Notes under the pieces: model-generated | Database searches by the model: none | Told to the model about the DNA's origin: nothing | The model's input: only the letters and a program-made list of their open reading frames with translations | Source: Coprinellus micaceus | Taxonomy: Eukaryota > Basidiomycota > Agaricomycetes > Agaricales > Psathyrellaceae | NCBI GenBank assembly: GCA_951394405.1 | Contig: OX596341.1 | Location: 1,674,001-1,738,000 of the forward strand | Direction of reading: 5' to 3' | Length of the DNA stretch: 64,000 nucleotides | Shown here: positions 22,965 through 35,100 of the stretch, piece by piece | Numbering within the stretch: position 1 is the first letter of the stretch | Layout of the letters: each line of letters starts with the position of its first letter | Made by a program: the position numbers and the translations under genes

Positions 22965-25900
22965 ATGGAAGTCGCTGCATCTTGCGTCGCTTTCATCGAT
23001 TTCGCCTTGAAGCTTACCTTGGCCATCAGGGACTACCAGAAGAGTGTCCGGAACTGCCCTCGGGCGCTTGATGATCTCCACAGAGAGCTCGGGCTCGTCA
23101 ACACGAACATGGAGAATCTGGTTCGGTTGGTTGAACGACAGCCAGAAGGCACCTATGCGCACTTAGCAAAACCGAACGGGCCTCTGAATCGTTGCCAGGA
23201 AGAACTTTCGCGGCTGTTGAAGGACTTACAGAGGCGCTCACCAAAGAAAGGAAAAGGGCGTTGGAAGTTTTGGTACTATGTACGAAGGCTTCTATGGCCC
23301 CTGACGGAGGCGGACTTCCAGAACTACCTCAGTGTGGCCCAACGGTACTCTGGCCAGTTCAATCTCGCAGTGAATATTGATACAAAGTGCGTTCTCCTCA
23401 TGCACTTCGGGCGGAAGTAGCATGGCTGATGAAAAATATAGTGCGGGCGTTGCAGTGCTCCGAGAGGCAGAGAGAACGAGCAAGTACTCCAAAGTATTCC
23501 GGTGGTTGTCGACTATCGAATTTCACACAAGACATGAGCTACTACGGGAGCAGCGGCAGCGAGATACCGGAACGTGGATGCTGAGCAACCTGCAGTATAA
23601 AACGTGGCTCAGTGACGGGTTCCCCGGTTCGGTCTTGTGGTTGAACGGAATACGTACGACTTCCTTCGCTTGAGTATTCAACTGCTAAACTCTAGTTTCA
23701 GATGGATGCGGCAAGTCCGTCCTGGTGTAAGTAACCACCACCATCTCACTCCACCGGAACTTCCTGCTAATTTACTAACGGCGCCGTAGTTCAATGATTA
23801 TTGGACACGCAATCCTCGCGGAAAACTCGAAAAAAGGCAATAGTGGAAGTGCGTTCCTGTATTGCCACTTCGACGAGCCGGAAACAACCAACGGCGCTGC
23901 CATCCTCCGATCCATCTTAGTCCAGCTACTTTCCCAGAAGATGGAAAAGGCCGAAGCTATGCTCAAGCAGTTCGAGAGACGGATGGACCTGGGACAAGAC
24001 GCACCCTCCGACCTGGACGACCTAACTCAGAAGATCATGCAGGCAGCCATGTTCTTCGACAAAGTAACCATCATCCTGGACGCGCTTGACGAATGCGACA
24101 CACAGGTCAGGGAAAAGCTTATTTCAAGGCTAGTCAAGCTTCCGGTGGACACGAATGGACGGGTTAAGCTACTGCTCTCGAGTAGACCGGAGTTGGATAT
24201 CAAAGAGCTTTTGCTGTCCGAACCGGAAGAAAAATACCACAACTCCGTAAACGCTATCGACCTCAGCAATGAGCACCAGAACCTCAATCGCGATCTCCAC
24301 TCATACGTCAATGGCTGTTTTCAGATGCAGAGGAGGTTAAAAAAGATTCGAGATCCATTGCGAACGGAAATCGTCACGGTTCTTCTGCAACGGGCAACAT
24401 TGTGAGTGTTTTCTGAAGTCGTGCATGTCTCCTGATATCTAAGTCTCAACCCCACCCGTACAACAGCTTCCAACTGGTTCGATCTCAACTTGATCAAATC
24501 CAACGTTGCCGCTCGGAAGAATCTATTCGAATGGTACTTGCGGACCTTCCAACGGACCTTAACAGCACCTACGCCAGGATCTTGAAGCAGATTCAAAGCC
24601 AGGAAGATGTCAACCTTGCAGTGCATACGTTTCTATGGCTTGCGACTGCGAAGCGAGTACTTAGCCTTGGAGAAGTAGTGGAATCACTTTCGATTACGCC
24701 AACGTCAACTAGGCTATCAACCAACCTCCCCATCTTGAGAGAGACAGAGCTCGTAGAGATTTGTGGTAGCTTGGTTACCCACGATGAAAGAACGGGTCGG
24801 TTCTCGTTGTCACATTTCTCCGTCAAAGTGGGTTCTATTTCCGACTGAAAGGAGTGCACTGGCGCGCGTTAACGACCCGAGACTTTTTAGGAATTCTTGA
24901 CTTCGGATTGGATCAGGCGGAACGCAGACGTCTCTCATTTCCACGTCAAACAAGCGCTGGCAGAGGAAACATTGGCTATCGCCACGCTCACTTATCTGGC
25001 ATACCAAGACTTCCAACGCGAACTACCTCACCGCATGCTTCGTTCTCCCCACGATGCCAAGCTACTGGAGTATTCGGCTGGGTACTGGACGGAACATGCA
25101 AAAGCCCTCAGTGCGGCAGCTGCACGTGGGGGTGACAGCGACGGCCAGCTTATCGACTTCGATGACGATGACGTAGCAACGGACCGTGTATACGGCTTGA
25201 CTGAACAGCTCCTCCTCCACCCCGACTATAAAGGCAACTATCGAACTTTCCTTCAAGTCCGACTTCACTCTGAGCCTCTCGAACAATCGCAGACAATGAC
25301 CCACGTCATCAAGGAATACGACCCCAACCTCTGTCCCCTATACTATCCAGTCCTCTGTGGTTTGACGACCACCGTCGAACGGTTTATCACCCAACGTCCG
25401 GACTGGCTCGACGAACCCATCGGGAACTACGGGACACCGCTTATAGTTGCAGTGGGTCAGAACGACACAGAGACAATACAGTGCCTGCTGCGTTTGGGCG
25501 CTGATCGCGACAAGGCATGCAGCACAAGCCTTTGGAACGAAATTCGACCCCTCTATTATGCTGTCTATTTGGGGAACTTCGAAGCCACAAGTTTGCTGGT
25601 CAAGGAAGGGGCAGATATCAACCTGGGGGCGAGGTATAAGGACAATCACTCCAAGTTTAGTTCCCCACTCCTTCACTCTCCTGCATACTGGGGGAATGCC
25701 AAGATGATGGAGGTGCTAATCGATGCGGGTGCTGAGGTCTGTGGCGGAGAGGATAAGGGTATAACGGTGTTGGGATGGGCAGTGCATAGCGGATCTTTGG
25801 ACGCTGTGAAGGTCGTGGTGGAGAGTGGGTGCGATTTGAGGTTGAAGGCACCGTCAGGGAAGACCGCACTACAGCAAGCCTTGGAACTCAGGAACGACGA

Positions 25901-26689
25901 TATTATCCAATACATCCTGTCCAAAATCCAGCAGCTTCGGCCGGCCGGAGAAGCGTTGGATAATATCTCCGCGTCAGACTTGGAGTGGGGCCAGGGTAAA
26001 CCGTGGTATCCTCAGCTCACCCAGATCCTCGAGCACGCGGCTGTCCAAATGGACCGTGCCCCAAGCCCTTCCGACGTATGGCAGGTCTACTCCGCCCTGA
26101 CGCGGTCCCTTGGCCTACCTCGTGAAATTGCCCTCGTCATTATGGATTACGGAGGGCATTGGGTCAAAACCAGTGTGCAACGCGCAGACGAGATGGTCGT
26201 GGTCGATAGTATGCAGGACCAAGCGTACGTTTCTCTGATCGCCGTAGGTCCTCTGCGTCGAATTTCGTTTAAAACGGTTTCACATGACCAAGGTATGTGT
26301 GTAGTTTTAAATACCCTTGGACAAGCCCTCCTTATATTCTCTAATTGACCCTCGTACCTCTAGGTTTCAGTGGCGAGCCCGAGCACCACGGCAAGTACTC
26401 AGGCTCGCACACTTGGTTTGAAGCTGGCCCCATACGCCCATACCTCAATCTATCTGTTGATGAGCAGCGACGCACCCGGTACCTTGTGCAGCGCAATGTG
26501 TGTGCAAGGGATGACTGGCGAACTCACCACAATGACTGGGTATACACAGCGCCTGCGCCTGAGATGAAGGAGTGGTTCGCCGGGATTAAACCAGCCGACG
26601 TCGTCGGGCTGTACCCTAGAGCACAGTTCCCAGGTTGGAGGAATTATGTGAAGGAAGCGAGCATGGAAATGTGGTGTGCGCTTGCGTGA
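22965..26689 (+). CDS. STAND/NLR-like receptor: Helo-like N-terminus, NACHT, ankyrin repeats, novel C-terminus
   Basis: ATG 22965 starts MEVAASCVAFIDFALKLTLA, typical of the helical N-terminal domain of fungal STAND proteins. Introns near 23387, 23654 and 23730 join this to a NACHT ATPase: SDGCGKSVL (Walker A, split by two introns), ILDALDEC (Walker B) and LLLSSRPEL (sensor). A winged-helix-like part (FLWLATAKRVLSLGEVVESL) and a helical arm follow, then ankyrin repeats at about 25.4-25.95 kb (YGTPLIVAVGQND..LLRLGAD; AVYLGNFEATSLLVKEGAD; ITVLGWAVHSGSLDAVKVVVESG). After the repeats there is about 230 residues of non-repeat sequence ending in DVVGLYPRAQFPGWRNYVKEA, split by an intron at about 26294-26363; stop at 26687-26689. 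Likely an intracellular recognition switch; the ligand is unknown. Confidence 0.78.
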
Positions 26690-29600
26690 TTGGTGTAGCA
26701 TAAAATTTCTGCCGCCTGTAGAGTCAACCTCAGTACCCATTATCCCATATGTAATGTGTCTGTCCCCCTCTTGTACTGTCTGCTTTCTTGCGAGTGCATC
26801 TTAGTTCATCGTGATTCGACAAGCATCGACAAACGTCGCCTCACTTCACGATTGCCACATTCCCCCCCCTACGTTCCGCACTGCAACCGCACTGGTCTTG
26901 AAATATTTGAGCATATACATTATACCGCCCTCATTTCAGTTTGTATTGGATGCTCACCTCTCGACGCCGTTCGCGCTGCCTGTAGGGTGCAAGCTAAGAG
27001 GGGATATTATCCGACATTCTCCTGGGGTCTCCCAGTCGGCACAAACGAAACATTTCTATCCTAGCGCCACTAGGGGCTCTTTCGGCGAATTGTACCACAC
27101 GCTTTCTGTACTTCTCGGTGCGACCACTGGTTCGAAGAGGATAACAGGGAGATAGTGGCTCGAGGTACGGGTAAGCAAATGCAGAACCTCGAACTGGCCG
27201 TCCATAGTGAAGGGAGGGCTCGGAACCCGGAGGGAAACTCCTCACTGGCGGTACACAGGGCGGGAAAAAAAACCCCAGGAGAAAAATAAAAATCGACGGA
27301 CAATCTATCCATTCGAGGTCCATTTGTAGTTCCTAAAAAGCGGGAGGACGATCATGAGGCCCGATTGCGATGAAATGCATAGCCACGAGTCCCTAGCATC
27401 GAAAGAAACCAGTGATCAAGACCTCTGACTAGACGAAGATGCTTGGCGAGACAGAAATCGCTTTCACACTAGAGTGTGGACGAATAGACCTCGCACCCAG
27501 GTTGGAACATTCGGTTGAACGCAGCTGCCAGTGGGCCGAAGCATGAAAATGGGCCCCCTAAAGCACTCCTTAGTTTGAGCCGTATGGCCCGGGTTGGTGT
27601 CGACCTCGCGGGCCCCGTGTACCTTCTCGAGCCGAGGAACTGCGACTGGGTAGCTCGGATGCTGGAGCCATGCTATAGTCGTTCCAAAGGAGTAGATCGA
27701 CAGAAGAGGACATTATGTCGGCTGAGGGAGGCATCCCGAAGACCTCAAATGAAGTGCGCGAAAGAGATTGTCCCTTGTGGGAGTCCTACTGCCTCGAGAG
27801 CTGCTGCTCGGTGGACTCCCGCCTCGGAGGAGCGTAATGTGTGGTTCCACCTGAAGGCTTGCGTTATAGGAGCGTCGGTGCGGAGGGCCATCATACTAAC
27901 AGAGGAGAGGCTTCAACGGCGTTGGAACGCGAGAGATTAACATTGGAGCATCAAGGCGGAGAAAAGGGGTACACCCTAAGCTGAAGGGGCAATTCATACG
28001 AAGTTGGGTACAGAAAGTGGGCTCGGAAAGTCGGAGGATTAGGATCACGGCAAACCCAGAAGGAGACCGGGGTACAGGGCGATGTGCCTTCGGTGTGCCC
28101 AAGATCCGATGCCCAGCAGCAAATTCATAGCATCACCCAGTCGTGCAGAGATCCAAGGTTTTGCGTTTGGGGCCCCTTCGAATCAGGGTCACCTGAAGGA
28201 GCCGCGTCGAGAATGACACACCACAAGCATTTGTCTCGTTCGCGGTCGGGTGAGGTCTCGGTTCTCCTGCGTCAACCCCACATCGGGACCCCTCAGACCC
28301 AGGCTATTGTTGAGAATAGAGGACGCTCGACGATGCTAGGATAGATCAGAGGAGGTGGTCGGCGGCTTCAAAGGCTCGACGGTGCGACGAGGTTCAAAAT
28401 CCAAGGACGGAAGAGAGCACTGAGGAAAGTGACAGGGCATAGGTGCGTCGGGGAAGAATAGGGCATTTTTCGGTCATAGCTTACAGGGAGGGGGATGGAG
28501 AGTGCCTGTGTCAAACAAGGACTGGCGAGGGAGGTTGAGTTTGAGGTTGAGGTTGAGGAAACTTGAGGTCCAAGAAGCAAAAGCCTCGGTGTCTTTGAGC
28601 AAATAACGCAGCAACCCCTAATATAGGGCTCGGCATCGGGCAACAGTCTCTAACAGTCGCCCGGTGGCCTGTTCCGAACACATCCCCGCGCACTTCAAAT
28701 TGAAATCTCGATTGCTCGTATTAGTCGTATAGTCTGACCACACACACTACATTACAAATTGGGTCGAGAATATCGAGAGAACTAGGCAGCACTTTTCAGC
28801 GCACACAAGGCCTCAATCTGCGCACTAGTAAGGCGTTTCGCCAAGATTTCTCAATCATCTTGCTTCTTACCCTCTCGTATCTCCGTCAATGGGACCCTCC
28901 TCTCCATCCGCTCTCACCTCCCTTGAGGCAGCCTCCGCACTCGCCTCCATTTCGAGGAACGCCTCTCTGGCGACAGGGATCGCAGACGCATTTACGGCGA
29001 GCTTGATAAAATAGACGTCCGGGGCGACCTCGGCCGCGGTCGAAGAGTTCACAAAACTGGTACCAGCAGCACCGCGAGCATCAGGTGGAGGATAGGGGCA
29101 CCAGTGCGTGCACCAGAAGAATCCGTAGGCGTTCCGAAAACCCCTGGGGTATGCTTGCAGCCGTCGCCGGAGGTGATAGATGTGGCCTCACACTTTGACT
29201 CCCCTCGGATCCACCGCCCTCAAGCTAAACCTATCCACCATGCCTCCCGCTCCATCCACTGCAGAATGCACCACGGCGTTTTGGGTACATACGATCCATC
29301 TCTATACGCTCTAGAGTCCAGCCCACTCTTTCTGAATTGTTACATGGAACCTCTCACCGGAATTACCGCGGATACTGGATTGGAACAGGTGAGTTCGGCG
29401 ATGCTGTATCATAATGCTGAATACTTGACTGACCTTTCGGTGTGTCGGGACTCCCAGCCACCTCCCTTACACCCAGATATCCATTAGCCTCCACGGCGTC
29501 CTCGCCAGTATATGCCTGAGATAAGATATATAAACAAATGTACATCACTAAGATAACGACAGCAGTGTGGAGCAGAGCAGTTTGAGAGCAGTGACAAGTA

Positions 29601-29792
29601 GTACATACACAATATTGGTACAAAATCGGAACGAAAGCGAGGTGATGAGAGCAAAAAAAGCAAAGGCGTATGCAAAAGCAGGCTCGGAGAAAGATAGTAG
29701 GTGAATGTAGACGTGTAGGGTCTGTCTGGGATTCGCAGGCCGGAAAAAGGAGGTAGGATTGTATTTGGTTGGGGAGTGACAAACGGGCTGCC
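26690..29792. other. Gene-poor stretch
   Basis: About 3.1 kb without a supportable gene. Open frames at 27515-27940, 29104-29487 and 28867-29052 have no domain signatures or consistent splice sites, and opposite-strand frames of similar length overlap them. It may hold decayed sequence. The only clear structure is a short GAGGTT repeat. Confidence 0.4.
28531..28558. repeat. GAGGTT-type short tandem repeat
   Basis: Four to five imperfect units of GAGGTT/GAGTTT in a row in non-coding sequence. Confidence 0.6.
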
Positions 29793-31028
29793 CTACTCCG
29801 GGGACTCATCATCGGAGCTAATGTAGATGACTTTCTTGTTGCTCTGGGTTAAACCAACGGTTTCCTTGTCCTTCCCTTTGGCACGCTTCCGGGAGAGCGG
29901 TGTCGGAGTGGTGAACCTGACAGTGTTTGCGACCTTTCGACTGCTAGATGGGGTCTTTCCGTGGGCGCTTGTCTTGTACTGCTCCTTGCGCTTAGTGGAT
30001 GGGGGAGTAAGGGGGCTGACTGTCGCTCGGCTTTGTGAGGTCGACGACCTGCTGGGCCCGGCGCGCGATGATGATGGGGTCGAGATGAAACCGAAGCGTT
30101 CAAGGGGCCCAACGACTTTTGGCTTCGACTCGGGTATAGGTGTGAAGTGGGGTATGACAAGTGGCTCGATGAGCTTTGGGGAATCAGACACATTGCGCCT
30201 TCGTATATCGTCGGAGACCGCGTGGCTATGAATGCGAATTCAGAATCGAAAACTAGTGGGTTAAATAGACTATGCAGTTACTCACAATGATAAGACTCCG
30301 GAGACGCCGTCATTGTGTCCGTTTTCAGCTATGTCGCTCAGCTCCTCTGACCATTCGCCGGAGGATGTGTCGAGCCATGCATTGACGTCTGTACTCGTCA
30401 GCAGAAATACAGGGCGCTCGTCATGGATTTTAGACATGGGAGGACTACTTGCGGTCGTGACGATTGCGAAACCGTACCCGTCTACGGCAGTTGAGTTCCT
30501 GAAGTAAAGGCATCTGACTGGGCCACGTACCTTTTTGGGGGCGCAGCTCATATAGTGCAGCCAAAAGCAAGAGGCTGCCGTTCTCCCTCTTGACAAAGTG
30601 AGGAGAGCCTTCTCGTTCATCGAGTATCGCATAGTATCTTGGTTTCATGAGGTCGGTGTGCTTCCGTATATCCTATTCATAAGCACTCACCCATCGCACG
30701 GAACGATACACCTCTGAACCTGCCTGATGCCGCCCCACGCTTTCGAGGGGTCTACGAGTCTTGTCGCCTTCGCTGTGAAGATGTCGACCGTATTTGTCTT
30801 ATCGTTGAAGTCCTTCCGCCGCATACCCCACCTCATCTGTTCCAAGATAAGGTTCGGCTCCTTGGGGTTCGTCCTGTCCATCATCAGGACGGGGGCAGAT
30901 TTCTCGCATCTGACGCTGTATTTGGGTTCGTACTGGGCCTTTCCTCGCCACCTGTCGGGGTGAATGCCGTGTTGGGAGGCGAGAGACACCTCTAGATTGG
31001 GATCAAAGATTGAAAGGCGACTGCACAT
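29793..31028 (-). CDS. Divergent SRAP/HMCES-like protein, copy 1 (active site altered)
   Basis: The protein starts at ATG 31028, so Met is followed by Cys2 (MCSRLSIF), the catalytic nucleophile of SRAP proteins that shield abasic sites. Alignment to the intact gene at 48335-49958 identifies KYSVRCEKSAPVL (intact: RYNIAPRSQAPVV), MRWGMRR, CIVPCDG-RYYAI after an intron (intact: CQG-YYEW), LLLLAALYEL and IHDERPVFLL..AWLDTSS. So Cys2 and the His are retained, but the Asn of YNIAP is Ser and the Glu of YYEW is Ala. The C-terminal exon (about 30191 leftward) is Ser/Pro-rich and ends KKVIYISSDDESPE, a SUMO-interacting-motif-like tail. The gene has an open frame throughout, so it looks functional but chemically changed. 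Confidence 0.7.
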
Positions 31029-31454
31029 CGCGACGCAGTGTGGACTGTGGATGGGATCAGGGATGTGAGAAAGAACGCGTTTCGCGTCCCCCCCTGACAC
31101 TTTTATACCAATCATCACGTGGTTCCTTCAGTTCTAGAGCTTTCTCATAGTGACTCAATCTGTGAGTCTGACGAGACCACCCATGAAGCCTCGCACCCGA
31201 ATTCGCATTGGACGTGAGATTAGGCGCCCCGATCGCTTGGACCCATGATCGGCGATCCAATATTTGGCGCCCACCATTGCGCAAGGGACCATCCAATTCC
31301 ATCCGCATGGAGGCAACTCGGAAGTTTTAACGGCAGTTATTGGGAGAGGTTCCATGAACTTGCATGAAGGAACAAGGATGTATGTAGTAGTACAAGGTAG
31401 GGTGGGGTTCGAATACATACGGTTGAATCTATGGAAAAGGTGGGGAGCAGTGTT

Positions 31455-32981
31455 CTAGGAAAAGAACTTGCTTTTCCCTGCTCGCGCCCCGGATCCGATC
31501 GCCCTCCCCTTCCCCTTTGAAGTACTCGGTCCAGCCTCAGTACTGCTGCCATCTTCGTCCTCTGTCTCACTCAACCTGCCGATATACTGCACATCGTCCT
31601 CTGTCTCACTCAACCCCCCGATATACTGCACATCGTCCTCTGTCTCACTCAACCCCCCGATATACTGCACATCGTCCTCTGTCTCACTCAACCCCCCGAT
31701 ATACTGTACATCGTCTTCTGTCTCACTCAAACCACCGATATACTGCACATCGTCCATCTCTGCATCGGAGTCACGGCCACGGGCGCGGCTACTCGAGCTC
31801 GAGGGACCGGTGCGCCTAGCAACAGGCGTGGGGGACTCCGAGTCTCTGCAGATCTGGGTTACCCTTATGGGCTTGGATGATGTGATCGGGACTTTGCGAG
31901 GGGATGGAACGGGGGAGGTCAGCCGAAGCCTCTTGGAGGTCGAAGGAGGGGCGTCCCGAGGAGTCGGGGTCCCTGGGGGAGGTGTCCGCTCAGGAGAATC
32001 TTGCGCTCGGCGTTTATTCTTTCTTTCGACGACTTTGAAGGCGCTCGATATGCCATCTCTCCGACTACCTATCGGTTGGACGAAGGTGGGAGACTCTACA
32101 TCAAGGTTTCGAACGCCCTCCGGGACAGGGTAACTTGGAGTTTAGATATGTTCGCACGGCGTGTCATTAACGTCAAGAACATGAAGCTTCGAGATAAGGG
32201 CTGTGGAGAACTCACCTTTCCAGAGGGATGAGGGCATTGTTATGGGGTGTGGAGATCATGTCACCCAGAGAGGCTGTCCAGCTCTGCTGTGTGAGCCACA
32301 TTTGCAGATTGCTAAGAGTTCCCAGTACAACTGGCTGCCGTTTCCCTGGGAGGCCATGGGAAGCCTTGGTCGTGACGACGGCGAATGAATGAAGCTCCTT
32401 GCCTGGGGAACTGGATGAGTATTATAAATTGAATGTAGAAGCGACCTCACCATCGATCTTCGCGGAAGCGCATATCCCTGCCAGGAGCAGGAGTTGCTCG
32501 TTTTGCCTCCGAACGTACGAGGGGAGCTGCTTCCGCAGTGGGGGAAATGAGTAGTACCTGATCCAAGGTCAACCCGGGTCCTCAGCCCGAATGCAATGCC
32601 TGCTCACCCTTGACAAACCACGGCGCACCTCGTTTGCGTCCGAGCAATCTTCCCGAACCCCTGACCGTTGACAAGGTTCTCCGCCGATACCTCGAGGGTC
32701 TTCCTGCTCTCATCTTCTATGGTGCAGTAGTCGGGAATGATTCTCCAACGACTACTCCTCATAATGAACGCGGCGGGTGTATCTCCACCGGTGGTCTTCT
32801 TCGATATGCTGCCGCACGCAGTGCGATATAACAGAACGGGGACCCTCATCTTGTCACCAATGTTGTATCTGGGTTGGAACTCGTCGCTGTCGTCCCATTC
32901 CTCAATCTGGAGGCCATTATTGGTCAAGAGAGACAGCTTTATGGTGTCAGCATCGCTATGCAGTGCAACGCGCGTGCACAT
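31455..32981 (-). CDS. Divergent SRAP/HMCES-like protein, copy 2, with five SIM-like repeats
   Basis: It starts at ATG 32981 (MCTRVALHSD, Cys2 kept). RYNIGDKMRVPVLLY keeps the Asn. The next block reads CAVVCQG-YYSFPPLRK across an intron (Glu of YYEW is Ser), and the His block reads LPGKRQPVVL, with no His. Thus two of four active-site residues are lost, different ones from copy 1 except for the Glu. An intron near 32404-32453 and another near 32110-32205 lead to PTFVQPIGSRRDGISSAF, which matches SPSFIEPVASRKDGIQAMF of the intact gene and confirms homology along the length. The C-terminal tail carries five 13-residue units (DDVQYIGGLSETE) and ends GKSKFFS. Confidence 0.7.
31560..31754 (-). repeat. 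Five tandem 39-bp units coding a 13-residue acidic/hydrophobic repeat
   Basis: Five in-frame units of exactly 39 bases. Four encode DDVQYIGGLSETE and the last encodes DDVQYIGRLSETE. The near identity at DNA level implies recent expansion. Each unit pairs a short hydrophobic core (VQYI) with flanking acidic residues and a Ser-Glu-Thr-Glu phosphorylatable stretch. Confidence 0.88.
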
Positions 32982-33908
32982 AGTCGTTCGAGAGCCAGAA
33001 GAGATTCGGAAGAGCGGTGGAGGCCAAGCACAAGAACACGATGATTGTGCGTTGCTGTGAAAGCCGTCACCGGAGATCACCAGCTAAATAGGCACACACA
33101 CATTGCCACCGAGAACATCGGGTAAATCCATCTCATCTTCAACCGTTATCTCCGCCGACGGGAGGATGGGATCGCACCTAGGTGCATCTCCAGAGCAGAT
33201 GATCTGACTCAATCCCAAGAGAAGTAGGTTCGTGCATATCTTCAAGAAGGCGACCCGCTAGGCGTGAGTGACCTCCTGATCAGGCAACCGGCGTGGGCGC
33301 CAAATCCCGATCGCGTTCGCGCGAAGACTCATCGAGATCGCTTATTTTACAAGCGAGCATTTACGGACCACGGCAAATTCGAGAGGTCATCACTGTGTCT
33401 GTACGCTACAAAGCAACGGTCAATCACGCCCAGCCAAAGCTGTGTCACAGGAATCTTTCCAACAGAAGGGGACCTTCTAAGAGAGTGTTCGCTGATCTTA
33501 TGGAAACACAATAGCCCAAATGACATATGATCGTATTCCAGATACGAAGGGGTACAACAATAGGTGAGAGTCCGATACGAGTAGATCGCCCTGAGGAGAT
33601 CTAGTAGGCACGGAGGCACGATGCTGAAAAGTTTCCCTAATCACGATCAGGCAACCGCGCCCTGACGGTTTCAGGCGCCGAAACGCCATCTGGCTCTGGG
33701 GACGGCTCAGCGGCGTCATCCTGTGCGAGAAGTCAGTACTTAATTGTTCCCTAGCATATGTACCAACCTATCACCCACCTTATCTTCCTCCAGAGGAAGG
33801 ACAACCTGGATATTGAGATTGAAATTAAGGGTCCCTGGAACTGGTGGGGTATCAACGTTTATCAAATAGAAACACAGTTGACCGTCACCTTTAGTAAGGG
33901 CCTCATTA
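32982..33908. other. Intergenic, nothing recognised
   Basis: Upstream flank of SRAP-like copy 2 and left flank of the MITE. Short frames only. The promoter of copy 2 must lie here but no clear TATA box was seen. Confidence 0.35.
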
Positions 33909-34295
33909 GCCACACTCAATTCTCAGAGTCTCTTAGCGTGCGCCTTAATGTGCGCACTAAAAAACCATGTGGAACGACGGCTGCCGACTGATGCCCCTCT
34001 GGCTTGATCGTCCCGGGGGTATGGCTGAGGCTATCCTTTCACCACTTGCGCCTGTATATGTTGAGCTTTCAGCATAATTACTTGGAAATGAGCACTTCAA
34101 CGCATATCCTCTGGCATTCTCAAAGAAAGTACGACGAAACGATCCTTCAAGTCCTCCACCCTCACCCACTTGCCCTCTGAGCCAGTCGCTCGGCGTGTGA
34201 AGCCGGGGGAAATCAGTCGGCACGGTGACAACCGCATGGTTTTTTAGTGCGCACATTAAGGCGCACGCTAAGAGACTCTGAGAATTGAGTGTGGC
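33909..34295. mobile_element. MITE with 61-bp perfect terminal inverted repeats, TA-flanked
   Basis: Bases 33909-33969 are the exact reverse complement of 34235-34295 (ends GCCACACTCAATT / AATTGAGTGTGGC). Similarity resumes inside, with a GCCGACTGAT in both arms. The element is 387 bp and is bounded by TA on both sides (33907-33908 and 34296-34297), as expected for a Tc1/mariner-type target duplication. No transposase is present, so it is non-autonomous. Perfect arms suggest recent insertion or strong hairpin-based correction. Confidence 0.82.
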
Positions 34296-34686
34296 TATTA
34301 GATGTCCCGACCTGGAGAGTAAGAGGAATCGAGACGGGGTGGCTGATGGCGATGACCCTGGATTCGCCGTCGGGATTGTTCCCGCGCCACGGTGCTGCCG
34401 TATCATCCCCCGCCCCCTCCGGGAACGGAGGATTTAGTTCAAGGGACTTCAGTGGGAGGTCGGAGCTTATGTCTCCAGCAAGCGCCTCATGGTTCTCCAT
34501 GACAACATCCAGAGGGGGGATTCGAGCGGTGCCGTCGGAGGAAGTGTGGATAGCCTCATTGGGTCCATCCCCACTGGTAATAGTATCGACTGATCGCCGG
34601 GATTGCGCCCTTGGCCTCAGATATTGCATTATCGGGGCCTGCCTAAGCTTCGAAAGCTCTGTAGACTTCGATTTATGCCTGGGCAT
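34213..34686 (-). CDS. Hypothetical protein whose C-terminus is read from the MITE
   Basis: ATG 34686 opens a 157-residue frame beginning with a basic segment (MPRHKSKSTELSKLRQ). A TATATAA on the minus strand lies at about 34802-34808, roughly 115 bases upstream. The last 28 codons or so (SHTQFSESLSVRLNVRTKK...) lie in the right arm of the MITE; the same peptide is readable from the left arm on the plus strand. No family recognised. It could be a fortuitous frame or a short gene with an exonised MITE end. Confidence 0.3.
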   Translation of the reverse strand: MPRHKSKSTELSKLRQAPIMQYLRPRAQSRRSVDTITSGDGPNEAIHTSSDGTARIPPLDVVMENHEALAGDISSDLPLKSLELNPPFPEGAGDDTAAPWRGNNPDGESRVIAISHPVSIPLTLQVGTSNSHTQFSESLSVRLNVRTKKPCGCHRAD

Positions 34687-35100
34687 CGTCGCTACTTGGA
34701 TGGGTAACTTTATGACTGAGATATGCTACGTGACACGGTGACTGTGACTGGGCGTGACTGGGGGCGAAAGTAGGGGGATGGAAAGCTCGAAATCTGGGGC
34801 CTTATATACTCCCTGGATCAAGGCATTACGTAATATCTCGGAAGATGCCACCGGCAAACGCCGACCACGGACCGTTCTAGACCATTTCGATGTAGGGCAC
34901 TTCGCCAGCGGGCGCCTAAAATGGCGAACTGCCCTACCAGGTGGCATCCTCGTGCTTATGCCGAGCATGGCCGAGAAATGGCAACGGCTCTCGAGCGGGT
35001 TTGCGTTTAGATAAATATTTATGATTTCAGGCAAAACGGGAACGAGGCGAGGGGAAGACGAGCGATGATCGAAAGAACGGCTCCGTCCCACTTCTCCAAA

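Noticed and set aside
27515..27940. 141-codon plus-strand open frame
   Set aside because: No motif or conserved neighbour, and no splice signals that would extend it.
31560..31754. Possible CRISPR-like array
   Set aside because: Units are contiguous without spacers and lie in frame in a eukaryotic gene, so this is a coding tandem repeat.
31468..32133. 221-codon plus-strand frame across the 39-bp repeats
   Set aside because: Shadow of the minus-strand SRAP copy, whose exons match the intact HMCES gene along its length.
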